NCBI RefSeq assembly: GCF_003387475.1
Contig: NZ_QUNO01000028.1
Location: 38,632 to 102,631, forward strand
Length of the DNA: 64,000 nt
Reading direction: 5' to 3'
Origin: Kutzneria buriramensis
GTDB lineage: Bacteria > Actinomycetota > Actinomycetes > Mycobacteriales > Pseudonocardiaceae
A model generated the notes under the pieces. The model ran no database searches. It was not told where the DNA came from and worked only from the letters and a program-made list of their open reading frames with translations. Below, piece by piece: positions 24,464 through 34,467 of this stretch (position 1 is its first letter; each line of letters opens with the position of its first letter). The position numbers were made by a program, and so were the translations under genes.

Positions 24464-24673
24464 CGGCGCCACCGCCATAAGTAGTACCCATTTCGACGCC
24501 TACCAGCGGCAACAGTGATCGGGGCGCGAGGGTAGGGACACTCATCTTGTTGTCGCCAGGTGTACGTGCTGTGCTGGACGTCGCGGGCAGTCCATCCACG
24601 ATCGGGATGGCACCCACACATGAGTCGCACACATCCGCCGATCGCACCCGGCCGTGAACAAGGGAGTTCACCT

Positions 24674-26137
24674 ATGGTCTCTCGAACGTGGACGCGTCGT
24701 GCCGCCAAGATCCTGGCAGCGATCGCGGCGACGCTCCTCGCGACCGGCGGAGCCGTGGGCGCGGCACCGGCCGCTTCCCAGGGACCGTGTGACATCTACG
24801 CCGCCGGTGGGACGCCGTGCGTGGCCGCACACAGCACGACCCGCGCGCTGTACGGCGCGTACAGCGGTTCCCTGTACCAGGTGCGACGCTCGTCCGACAA
24901 CGCGACTCGGGACATCGGGGTCACCAGCGCGGGCGGGTATGCGGACTCCGGCGCGCAGGACTCCTTCTGCGCCGGCACGACGTGTCTCATCACGATCATC
25001 TACGACCAGTCCGGCAAGGGCAACCACCTCACCCAGGCGCCCGCCGGCGGCGCGGCCGGCGGACCGGACAACCTGGCCAACGCCACCGCGGCGCCGACGA
25101 GCCTCAACGGGCACAAGGCCTACGGCGTCTACGTGGCCGCCGGCACCGGCTACCGCAACAACCACACCACGGGCATCGCCACCGGCGACCAGCCCGAGGG
25201 CATGTACGCGATCTTCGACGGCACGCACTTCAACGGCGGCTGCTGCTTCGACTACGGCAACGCCGAGACGAACAGCAACGACGACGGCAACGGCACCATG
25301 GAGGCCATCTACTTCGGCAACATCCGAGTGTGGGGCTACGGCGCGGGCAATGGCCCATGGATCATGGCCGACCTGGAGAACGGCCTGTTCTCCGGCGTGA
25401 ACCAGCACTACAACGCCAACGACCCCACCATCAACTACCGCTACACCACGGCGATCATCAAGGGCGGCCCGAACCAGTGGGCCATCCGCGGCGGCAACGC
25501 CCAGTCCGGCGGCCTGTCCACGTTCTACAGTGGTCCCCGCCCCAACGTGTCGGGCTACAACCCGATGCGCAAGCAGGGCGCGATCATCCTCGGCACCGGC
25601 GGCGACAACAGCAAGGGAGCCGTCGGCACCTTCTACGAAGGCGTGATGACCTCCGGCTACCCGTCCGACGCCACCGAGGACGCGGTGCAGGCCAACATCA
25701 CCGCGGCCGGATACAACAACAGCGGCGGTGGTGGCGGAACGAGCACCGGTCCGCTGCACGCGGTCGGCGCGGGCAAGTGCCTCGACGTGCCGAACTCGAC
25801 CACCACGCCGGGCACACAGCTGCAGATCCACGGCTGCAACGGCCAGCCGAACCAGTCCTGGACGCACAGCTCGTCGAACGAGCTGACCGTCGCGCTCGGC
25901 GGCACGACGCTGTGCATGGACGCCTACGGCAACCAGACGAGTCCGGGCACGAAGGTGGAGACCTGGTCCTGCAACGGCCAGACCAACCAGGAGTGGACGT
26001 TCAACGCCGACGGCACGATCACCGGTGCGCAGTCGGGGCTGTGCCTGGACGTGACAGGAGCGTCCACCGCCGACGGGGCGCTCGCCGAGCTGTGGACCTG
26101 CAACGGCGGCAGCAACCAGCAATGGACGCTCGGCTAG
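24674..26137 (+). CDS. GH54 alpha-L-arabinofuranosidase with CBM13
   Basis: A 487-residue secreted enzyme. The signal peptide is at residues 1-35. The GH54 catalytic domain begins GPCDIYAAGGTPCVAAHSTT and contains YDQSGKGNHL, GGCCFDYGN, a WIMADLENGLFSG block that probably carries the nucleophile, and GTGGDNS, where the acid/base Asp is expected. Both blocks are assigned by recall of AbfB-type enzymes. A glycine linker leads to a ricin-type beta-trefoil (about residues 365-487) with three QxW-type repeats. It removes arabinofuranosyl side chains from arabinoxylan or arabinan outside the cell. AGGGAG precedes the ATG. It begins the first rightward enzyme run and has an operator motif upstream. 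Confidence 0.9.
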   Translation: MVSRTWTRRAAKILAAIAATLLATGGAVGAAPAASQGPCDIYAAGGTPCVAAHSTTRALYGAYSGSLYQVRRSSDNATRDIGVTSAGGYADSGAQDSFCAGTTCLITIIYDQSGKGNHLTQAPAGGAAGGPDNLANATAAPTSLNGHKAYGVYVAAGTGYRNNHTTGIATGDQPEGMYAIFDGTHFNGGCCFDYGNAETNSNDDGNGTMEAIYFGNIRVWGYGAGNGPWIMADLENGLFSGVNQHYNANDPTINYRYTTAIIKGGPNQWAIRGGNAQSGGLSTFYSGPRPNVSGYNPMRKQGAIILGTGGDNSKGAVGTFYEGVMTSGYPSDATEDAVQANITAAGYNNSGGGGGTSTGPLHAVGAGKCLDVPNSTTTPGTQLQIHGCNGQPNQSWTHSSSNELTVALGGTTLCMDAYGNQTSPGTKVETWSCNGQTNQEWTFNADGTITGAQSGLCLDVTGASTADGALAELWTCNGGSNQQWTLG

Positions 26138-26154
26138 GCGTCTGTCCAAGGTAG

Positions 26155-28595
<2,441 letters not shown>

Positions 28596-28617
28596 CCGGG
28601 CGGCCAACGGACGAACG

Positions 28618-28658
28618 GGAACCGGGTACGGCGCCTGCCGCGCGCCGTACCCGGTTCC
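28618..28658. terminator. 17-bp perfect hairpin terminator
   Basis: GGAACCGGGTACGGCGC-(7)-complement, a seventeen-base-pair stem without mismatches, 22 bases after the esterase stop and 60 before the next start. No T-run. Long GC stems of this type act as terminators in actinomycetes, ending the GH54-GH10-CE1 unit. Confidence 0.8.
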
Positions 28659-28717
28659 GCGCGTCCGGAGCATCGGATTTCACCCGCACCACCTCGTGCC
28701 CCCCGAAGGGAGATTCA

Positions 28718-29809
28718 ATGCGAACAGGGCTCAAATGGCTCGTCACGGTTGTGGCGGCGCTGACTGCCGGTGCATTGCTGAGCTCCGGTCCCGCCGTCGC
28801 CGAATCCAACGGCGGCGTGCGCGTCATGCCGTTGGGAGACTCCATCACCGACGGCATCCAGACTCCCGGCGGCTACCGGATCGGACTCTGGCAGCGATTC
28901 GTGGCCGGCAACTACCGGGAGGACTTCGTCGGTTCGCTGTTCAACGGCCCGCCGGCGCTGGGCGACCACGACCACGAGGGCCACTCCGGGTGGCGCATCG
29001 ACCAGATCGACGCGAACGTCGTCACCTGGCTACGGAACACCACCCCGCACACGGTGCTGCTGCACATCGGCACCAACGACGTCCTGCAGAACTTCGACGT
29101 CGCCAATGCCCCCAACCGCCTGTCCGGGCTGATCGACCACATCACCGCGACCGTGCCGGCCGCCGAGGTGTTCGTCGCGACGATCATCCCGATCGCCAAC
29201 GCCGGGCAGGAGCAGGCTGGCCAGAGGTACAACGCCGCGATCCCCGGCATCGTGCAGAGCAAGGCGGCCGCGGGCAAGCACGTGCACCTGGTGGACATGC
29301 ACGCCGCGCTGACCGCCGCCGACCTCGTCGACGGTGTCCACCCCACCGCCACCGGCTACGACAAGATGGCCGCGACCTGGTTCACCGCACTGCGCTCCGT
29401 GCCCGGAAGCATCGGCGACCCCGTCGTGCCACAAGGCCGGGAGCTCGTCGGCACGCAGTCGGGCCGGTGTCTGGACGTGTCCAGCACCAACGGCACACAA
29501 GCGCGGCTGGCCGACTGCGCCAACCAGGCCAGCCAGTCCTGGACCGTCACCGCCAGCGGACAACTGACGATCTACGGAAACAAATGCCTGGACGCATCCG
29601 GACAGGGCACGGCCAACGGCACACAAGCGATCATCTGGGACTGCAACGGACAAACCAACCAGCAGTGGACCGTCAACGCCAACGGCACCATCACCGGCGC
29701 GCAGTCCGGCCTCTGCCTCGACGCAACCGGCCAGGGCACCACCAACGGCACGAAGATCGAGCTGTGGTCGTGCAACGGACAAGCCAACCAGCAATGGACC
29801 CTACGGTGA
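28718..29809 (+). CDS. SGNH/GDSL esterase with CBM13
   Basis: A 363-residue secreted hydrolase. Signal peptide residues 1-28 end in AVAES. The SGNH blocks are all present: MPLGDSITDGIQT (Ser), HIGTNDVLQ (Asn) and DLVDGVHPTATGYD (Asp and His). This arrangement matches CE3-like acetylxylan esterases, which remove acetyl groups from xylan. A ricin-type trefoil (about residues 245-363) follows a short linker; its DNA is very close to the trefoil of the preceding esterase. GAAGGGAG precedes the ATG. It stands alone between a strong hairpin and the convergent Rieske operon. Confidence 0.88.
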   Translation: MRTGLKWLVTVVAALTAGALLSSGPAVAESNGGVRVMPLGDSITDGIQTPGGYRIGLWQRFVAGNYREDFVGSLFNGPPALGDHDHEGHSGWRIDQIDANVVTWLRNTTPHTVLLHIGTNDVLQNFDVANAPNRLSGLIDHITATVPAAEVFVATIIPIANAGQEQAGQRYNAAIPGIVQSKAAAGKHVHLVDMHAALTAADLVDGVHPTATGYDKMAATWFTALRSVPGSIGDPVVPQGRELVGTQSGRCLDVSSTNGTQARLADCANQASQSWTVTASGQLTIYGNKCLDASGQGTANGTQAIIWDCNGQTNQQWTVNANGTITGAQSGLCLDATGQGTTNGTKIELWSCNGQANQQWTLR

Positions 29810-29842
29810 TCCGGTGCTGATCGCCGCGAGTTCGCAAACGAC

Positions 29843-30766
29843 CTAGAGGTCGAGCACGAGGCGCGGCGAGCAGGACCGGGACACGCAGATCATCATCATG
29901 TCGTTCGCGGCGCGCTCCTCATCGGTCAGCACCGAGTCGCGGTGGTCGGGCGTACCGGACAGCACCGCCGTCTCACACGTGCCGCACGTTCCTTCCCGGC
30001 ACGACGACAGCACCGACACGCCCGAACGTTCGACGGCCTCGAGGATCGACTGGTCGGCCGGCACCCCCAGGACGGCGCCGGTCCGGGCCAGCTCAACGTC
30101 GAACTCCTGGCACGGCCCGTCGCGCGCGCCGGTCCTCGGCGCGAACCGTTCGAGATGCAGCGCGCCGGCGGTGCAGTGCTGTTCGACCGCAGCCAGCAGG
30201 GGTTCGGGTCCGCAGCAGTAGACGGCGGTGTCGTCGTCGGGCTCGGCGAACAACGCCCGCACGTCGAGCAGGCCGTGCTCGTTCTGCGGTCGGATCTCGA
30301 CGTTGCCGGGGTGACGGCGTTCCAGCTCCTCGCGGAACGCCATGGACGGCCGGGTTCTACCGCCGTAGACCAGCCTCCAGTCGCTGCCCGCGGCCGCGAC
30401 CTGCGCGATCATCGGCAGGATCGGCGTGATCCCGATGCCGCCCGCGATGAACAGGTAACGCTTCGCCTCGACGAGTGGGAAGTGGTTGCGCGGGCCGTGC
30501 ACCTCGATCAGCTGCCCCGCGACGAGAACGTCGTGCACGTGCCGCGAGCCGCCACGGGACGACGACTCGCGCAGCACGGCGACCTGCATGATCGAGGTGG
30601 TACGCGGGTCACCGCACAACGAGTACTGGCGGACCAGCCCGTGCAGGACCAGGTCGATGTGGGCGCCCGGCGTCCAGTCCGGCAGCGGGTGGCCTTCCGG
30701 ATGCCGCAGCGTCAGGAGCACCACGCCGTCAGCGATCGCCTCCTTGCTCTCGAGCAGGAGCTTCAC
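29843..30766 (-). CDS. Rieske oxygenase reductase component (VanB-like)
   Basis: A 307-residue flavin/[2Fe-2S] reductase. The N-terminal flavin domain contains RQYSLCGDP (FMN-binding RxYS) and the NAD part GGIGITPILPM. The C-terminus is a plant-type ferredoxin domain with CREGTCGTCETAVL and a last cysteine near MMMICVSRSC. It passes electrons from NADH to the partner oxygenase, as in phthalate- and vanillate-type (class IA) systems. GTG 30766 overlaps the stop of the 52-residue gene upstream (GTGA), so it is translationally coupled. It ends 33 bases from the convergent SGNH esterase gene. Confidence 0.88.
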   Translation of the reverse strand: MKLLLESKEAIADGVVLLTLRHPEGHPLPDWTPGAHIDLVLHGLVRQYSLCGDPRTTSIMQVAVLRESSSRGGSRHVHDVLVAGQLIEVHGPRNHFPLVEAKRYLFIAGGIGITPILPMIAQVAAAGSDWRLVYGGRTRPSMAFREELERRHPGNVEIRPQNEHGLLDVRALFAEPDDDTAVYCCGPEPLLAAVEQHCTAGALHLERFAPRTGARDGPCQEFDVELARTGAVLGVPADQSILEAVERSGVSVLSSCREGTCGTCETAVLSGTPDHRDSVLTDEERAANDMMMICVSRSCSPRLVLDL

Positions 30767-30921
30767 GACGCGTGTCCCACGGGATGGCCGAGAAGCCACT
30801 CCCACATCTCGACGGGATCCTCGAACTCGCGCTCGGCCGAGCAGTGGCAGACCGCGCGGAGCCGGTCGGTGCCCTGGACCCAGTGGACGCGGACCACGCG
30901 GTCACCCGAGGGTGCGGTCAT
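30763..30921 (-). CDS. 52-residue protein between Rieske oxygenase and reductase
   Basis: A complete tiny gene: ATG overlaps the stop of the oxygenase gene (ATGA), and its stop overlaps the start of the reductase gene. The protein reads MTAPSGDRVVRVHW, then RAVCHCSAEREFEDPVEMWEW and ends in HPVGHAS. It has a CxC pair and a tryptophan-rich acidic helix. The two-sided translational coupling shows that it is expressed in step with both enzyme subunits. No known family; it could be a small assembly factor, regulator or third subunit of the oxygenase. Confidence 0.75.
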   Translation of the reverse strand: MTAPSGDRVVRVHWVQGTDRLRAVCHCSAEREFEDPVEMWEWLLGHPVGHAS

Positions 30922-31952
30922 GACGCCGCGCACAGGCGCTGGAGCAGACGCCGCGCGGCGAGCCCGCCGGTGTCGATGTTGATCGACAGTTCCTGACAGC
31001 CCGCCGGCTCGGTCGCGATGACCTGCTCGAGCACGTTCAGCGCCTCGACGTCCTGCAGCACGACCGTGCGGTTGCTCTCGGCGAGGAAGGTCGAGACCTC
31101 CTCGTCGCCGAGTGCGAAGTCCCTGGCCACGCACCAGAAGTCGTGCGTGGAGTGTTCGGTCTCCGGCGTGATCGCGTACACCACCTCGACGTGGAACGCG
31201 TCCGGGTCGGCACCGTCCGGGCCGGGCACGGACCCGACCGGCGCGATGCGGCTGTGCAACAGATAGAGACACGGCGGCGTGTACTCGATGTCCTGCCAGC
31301 GCGCGATCCGGCCGCGCAGACCGGTCGACTTCGCATAGAACGGCGGGCACTCCGCGTCGTCGATGTGCCGCGAGACGTGGACGATGCCGGCTTGCTCGTC
31401 CACCGCGGTCGTGATCGGCGTGGCGGCGACCTCCGGCGTGCCGATGTACCCACCGTGCAGGTACGTCTCGTGCGAGAGGTCCAACAGGTTATCGACCAGC
31501 AGAGAGTACCTGGCGCGCAACGGTTCCATGCCGGCGACCGTCGTGTGGTCCGGCGAGACGAGCCACGGCGCGCGGGGGATCCGCGACGCCTCCGCCTTCG
31601 CCCGATCACCGATGAAGACCCACACGAACGAGTCCTGTTCCACGACCGGGTAGGGCAGCAGCCGGGCGGTGCGCGGGATGCGGCTCTGCCCGGGCACGGC
31701 GACGCACCTGCCGCCCGCGTCGTAGGTGAAACCGTGGTAGCCGCACACCACCTGGTCGTCGACGAGCCGGGAAGGCGCCTGCGACAGCGGGAAACGCCGG
31801 TGCACGCACCGGTCCGGCACCGCCGTCACCGCTCCGTCACGGGTGCGCCAAAACAGGATCGACTCGCCACAGACAGTGCGGGTGAACAGGTCGTGCCCGA
31901 TCTCGGCGCCGTAGGCGGCGACATACCACTGGTCGCGCGGGATGCTCGTCAT
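30918..31952 (-). CDS. Rieske non-heme iron oxygenase, VanA-like
   Basis: A 344-residue oxygenase. The Rieske centre is given by CVHRRFPLSQ (Cys49, His51) and CGYHGFTYD (Cys70, His73). The mononuclear iron site is in VDNLLDLSHETYLHGG (Asp157/His160/His165 region). Length and motif spacing match the vanillate/dicamba O-demethylase group, not the larger ring-dihydroxylating oxygenases. It should use O2 and electrons from the partner reductase to demethylate or hydroxylate an aromatic compound. AGGAG lies upstream of the ATG. It heads the three-gene operon, with an IclR regulator gene upstream on the same strand. Confidence 0.88.
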   Translation of the reverse strand: MTSIPRDQWYVAAYGAEIGHDLFTRTVCGESILFWRTRDGAVTAVPDRCVHRRFPLSQAPSRLVDDQVVCGYHGFTYDAGGRCVAVPGQSRIPRTARLLPYPVVEQDSFVWVFIGDRAKAEASRIPRAPWLVSPDHTTVAGMEPLRARYSLLVDNLLDLSHETYLHGGYIGTPEVAATPITTAVDEQAGIVHVSRHIDDAECPPFYAKSTGLRGRIARWQDIEYTPPCLYLLHSRIAPVGSVPGPDGADPDAFHVEVVYAITPETEHSTHDFWCVARDFALGDEEVSTFLAESNRTVVLQDVEALNVLEQVIATEPAGCQELSINIDTGGLAARRLLQRLCAAS

Positions 31953-32017
31953 CGCACGCTCCTATCCGACTGGGGAGTCACAGGCTGCCCGAGACGGGGG
32001 CTCGTTCCGTAGTGGGC

Positions 32018-32027
32018 TTTCCGGAAA
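32018..32027. promoter_or_regulatory. Perfect palindrome TTTCCGGAAA
   Basis: A ten-base perfect palindrome 66-75 bases upstream of the Rieske oxygenase start, in the short gap after the IclR gene. TTCCGGAA-type cores are common in IclR-family operators, so this is the likely target of the neighbouring regulator. Confidence 0.5.
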
Positions 32028-32037
32028 ATGGAAGCCT

Positions 32038-32805
32038 TCAGCCGGGCAGGGCACGCGAGATGGCCTGTGCGCTGGTGCGCACCAGCCACGCCAGCGCGCG
32101 GGGCGTGGCACTGCCGTAGTGCACGACCAGCGACACCGCCGCGACGACCTCGCCGCGTGCGTCGCGGATCGGCGCGCCGACCGACAGGGCGTCCATCGTG
32201 ACCTGGCGGTCGCTGATCGAGAAGCCCTTCGACCGGACGTCGGCCAGCAATCGGCGCAGCTGCGCGGGGTGGGTGAGGGTTTTGCTCGTGTACCGCTCGA
32301 ACGGGCCGCTGAGCACCTCTTCCTGCACCTCGACGGGGGCGTGCGCGAGCAGGACCAGACCGACGCCGGTGGCGGTGAGGGCGAACCGGCCGCCGACGCG
32401 GGTGAGCACCGGCACCGCACCGGAGCCGGCGATCCGCTCCACGAAGACGAGCTCCAGGCCTTCCCTGACCGCGAGCTGCGCGTTCTCCCCGGTGCTCCGG
32501 GAGAGGTCCTCGAGGAACGGCAACGCGACCTCGCGCAGGCCCGGACCGCGCGGCGCGAGCGAGCCGAGCTCCCACAACCGCAACCCGATCCGGTACAGTC
32601 CGTCGTCACCGCGCTCGACAGCGCCCCACACGCAGAGCTCGTGCGTCAGGCGGTGCGCGGTCGACAACGGCAGGTGTGCCCGCCGGGCGAGCTCGCTCAG
32701 CGACAGCTCGCGGTGCTGCGGGTCGAACGCGTCGAGCAGTTGGAGCGCACGGCCGATCACCGGCCCGGTCGGGCCCGTGGGACGACCCCGCCTCGACGCG
32801 CTCAC
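32038..32805 (-). CDS. IclR-family transcriptional regulator
   Basis: About 255 residues from GTG 32805. The N-terminal winged helix-turn-helix reads LLDAFDPQHRELSLSELARR, then LPLSTAHRLTHEL. The C-terminal IclR effector domain has GVGLVLLAHAP, ISDRQVTMDALSVGAPIRDA and AVSLVVHYG. IclR proteins of this size often respond to aromatic acids and control catabolic operons. It lies directly upstream of the Rieske operon on the same strand, and a TTTCCGGAAA palindrome lies between. An alternative start is GTG 32841. The frame is open further upstream, but that sequence looks like a promoter region. Confidence 0.85.
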   Translation of the reverse strand: MSASRRGRPTGPTGPVIGRALQLLDAFDPQHRELSLSELARRAHLPLSTAHRLTHELCVWGAVERGDDGLYRIGLRLWELGSLAPRGPGLREVALPFLEDLSRSTGENAQLAVREGLELVFVERIAGSGAVPVLTRVGGRFALTATGVGLVLLAHAPVEVQEEVLSGPFERYTSKTLTHPAQLRRLLADVRSKGFSISDRQVTMDALSVGAPIRDARGEVVAAVSLVVHYGSATPRALAWLVRTSAQAISRALPG

Positions 32806-33089
32806 CTCGTCATTCTGCTGAAGGCCGGCCGGACTGGACACCTCGGCGAGCACACCATCGGCATCGATTGGTCGAACGGTGAGCGCCCGCCGTGAAAGTT
32901 TCCCGGAATCGATGTCAGGGAACTTGATAACAGGCAACCTGATGACCTGCGACAAGTCGCCCACCGCGGCGACGCCGACGGCCGCATCCGGGTTGTCCGG
33001 TGTTGCCGCCCTGGTGCGTCGGACGCACTCTTCGCGGCACGGCACCCGGGCGGTCTCGGCCTCCGGGGAAGTCGAGCGAAGGGAGCGAG
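32806..33089. other. Intergenic region of IclR and CE1/CBM2 genes
   Basis: About 280 bases between divergent genes. It holds one copy of the CAZyme motif (TGAAAGTTTCC at 32893-32903) and AT-richer sequence near 32920-32950 (TTGATAACAGGCAACCTGAT) that may contain promoter elements. No coding content. Confidence 0.5.
32893..32903. promoter_or_regulatory. CAZyme operator motif TGAAAGTTTCC
   Basis: Opposite-orientation copy of the locus palindrome with one mismatch in the last position. It lies about 190 bases upstream of the CE1/CBM2 esterase gene. Confidence 0.5.
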
Positions 33090-34382
33090 ATGAGACCGTT
33101 CGTCAAGGCGTTCGCCGGCATCTGCTCCGGGGCCGTGATCGTGGCGGCGTGCGCGATGGCCGCGAGCGCGCCGCGGGCGTCGGCGGCAACGCTGACCCAG
33201 GTCACCGACTTCGGGCCCAATCCCGGAAATCTCCAGATGTACTCCTACGTGCCCGCGAGCGCGCCGGCCCACCCGGCGATCGTGCTGGCGCTGCACCCGT
33301 GCGGCGGCTCCGGGCCGCAGTTCTACTCCGGATCGGAGTTCGCCGGCCTGGCCGACCGGTACGGGTTCGTCGTCGTCTACCCGTCCGCCACGCACATGTA
33401 CAACTGCTTCGACTCCTGGTCGGCGCAGGCCAAGGTGCGCGGCGGCGGCAGCGACCCGGTGTCGCTGATGTCGATGGTCACCTACGCCGAGCGGGCCTAC
33501 CACGGCGATCCCGACCGTGTGTACGTCACCGGCAGTTCCGGTGGCGCCATGGAGACCAACATCATGCTCGGCGACTACCCGGACGTGTTCAAGGCCGGCG
33601 CCGCGTTCATGGGCGTGCCCTTCGGCTGCTTCGTCGACGCCTCGGACTACATCCCCTCACCGGGAGCCAGCAACTGCGCGTCGGGACGGATCAACAAGAC
33701 GCCGCAGCAGTGGGGCGATCTGGCGCGAGCCGGCGACCCCGGCTACACGGGCCCCCGGCCGCGCGTGCAGCTGTGGCACGGCACCGCGGACAACCTGGTC
33801 TACTACGCCGAGCTGCAGCAGGAGATCGACCAGTGGACCAACGTGTTCGGGCTCGGCCGGACACCCACGTCCACCGACACCCCGCAGTCCGGCTGGACCC
33901 GGTGGCGTTTCGCCGACAGCGCGGGCAAGGTTGACGTCGAGGCGTACAGCATCGCCGGCGCCGGGCATGTGCTGCCCTCGACCGGCATGGCCGGGTACGC
34001 GATCCACTTCTTCGGGCTCGACTCCGGCACGCCGCCGCCCACGACCACCACGCCCGGCGCACCGGCAGCCTGCCGGGTGACCGACGCCATCAGCTCGTGG
34101 AGCGGCGGCATGACCGAGAACATCACCATCAGCAACACCGGTAGCGCGGCGATCACCGGGTGGTCGTTGGCGTTCACCCTGCCGGCCGGGCAGGCCATCA
34201 CCTCCGGCTGGAGCGCCGCCTACAGCCCGACCAGCGGCCAGGTGACGGCCACCAACCTCGGCTACAACGCGACCATCCCCGCCGGCGGGTCCACCAGCAT
34301 CGGCTTCCAGGCCAGCCAGACCGGCGACACGGCCGCACCCGCGGGGTTCACTCTGAACGGCGCCGCCTGCGCAACCGGATAG
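33090..34382 (+). CDS. PHB-depolymerase-type CE1 esterase with CBM2
   Basis: A 430-residue secreted esterase. Signal peptide residues 1-33. The catalytic domain has LALHPCGGSG (oxyanion loop), VYVTGSSGGAMETN (Ser elbow GSSGG), the conserved GDYPDVFKAGAAFMGVPFGC and a late AGAGHVLP histidine. This is the PHB depolymerase/acetylxylan-feruloyl esterase group of CE1. A short Pro/Thr linker leads to a CBM2 (about residues 328-430) with WSGGMTENITISNTG and the surface tryptophans of crystalline cellulose/xylan binders. It removes acyl groups while bound to the plant wall. GAAGGGAG precedes the ATG. Its catalytic domain has a close paralogue at 54295-55614 that carries a ricin module instead. Confidence 0.9.
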   Translation: MRPFVKAFAGICSGAVIVAACAMAASAPRASAATLTQVTDFGPNPGNLQMYSYVPASAPAHPAIVLALHPCGGSGPQFYSGSEFAGLADRYGFVVVYPSATHMYNCFDSWSAQAKVRGGGSDPVSLMSMVTYAERAYHGDPDRVYVTGSSGGAMETNIMLGDYPDVFKAGAAFMGVPFGCFVDASDYIPSPGASNCASGRINKTPQQWGDLARAGDPGYTGPRPRVQLWHGTADNLVYYAELQQEIDQWTNVFGLGRTPTSTDTPQSGWTRWRFADSAGKVDVEAYSIAGAGHVLPSTGMAGYAIHFFGLDSGTPPPTTTTPGAPAACRVTDAISSWSGGMTENITISNTGSAAITGWSLAFTLPAGQAITSGWSAAYSPTSGQVTATNLGYNATIPAGGSTSIGFQASQTGDTAAPAGFTLNGAACATG

Positions 34383-34430
34383 TCCACCGGGTTCTGCCGC
34401 GCTGTCACCGGCGCGGCGACGCTCGGTGGG

Positions 34431-34464
34431 TGGCCGGTGCTCCGCTCCGGGAGCACCGGCCACG
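34431..34464. terminator. 14-bp bidirectional hairpin
   Basis: GTGGCCGGTGCTCC-(6)-complement, perfect, placed between the convergent CE1/CBM2 gene and the GH51/39-like gene, only a few bases from the latter's stop. It is likely to terminate both. Confidence 0.8.
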
Positions 34465-34467
34465 CGG

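Noticed and set aside
24449..24470. The TGGAACTTTCA site as a -35/-10 promoter
   Set aside because: It is palindromic and recurs before other enzyme genes, so an operator explains it better.
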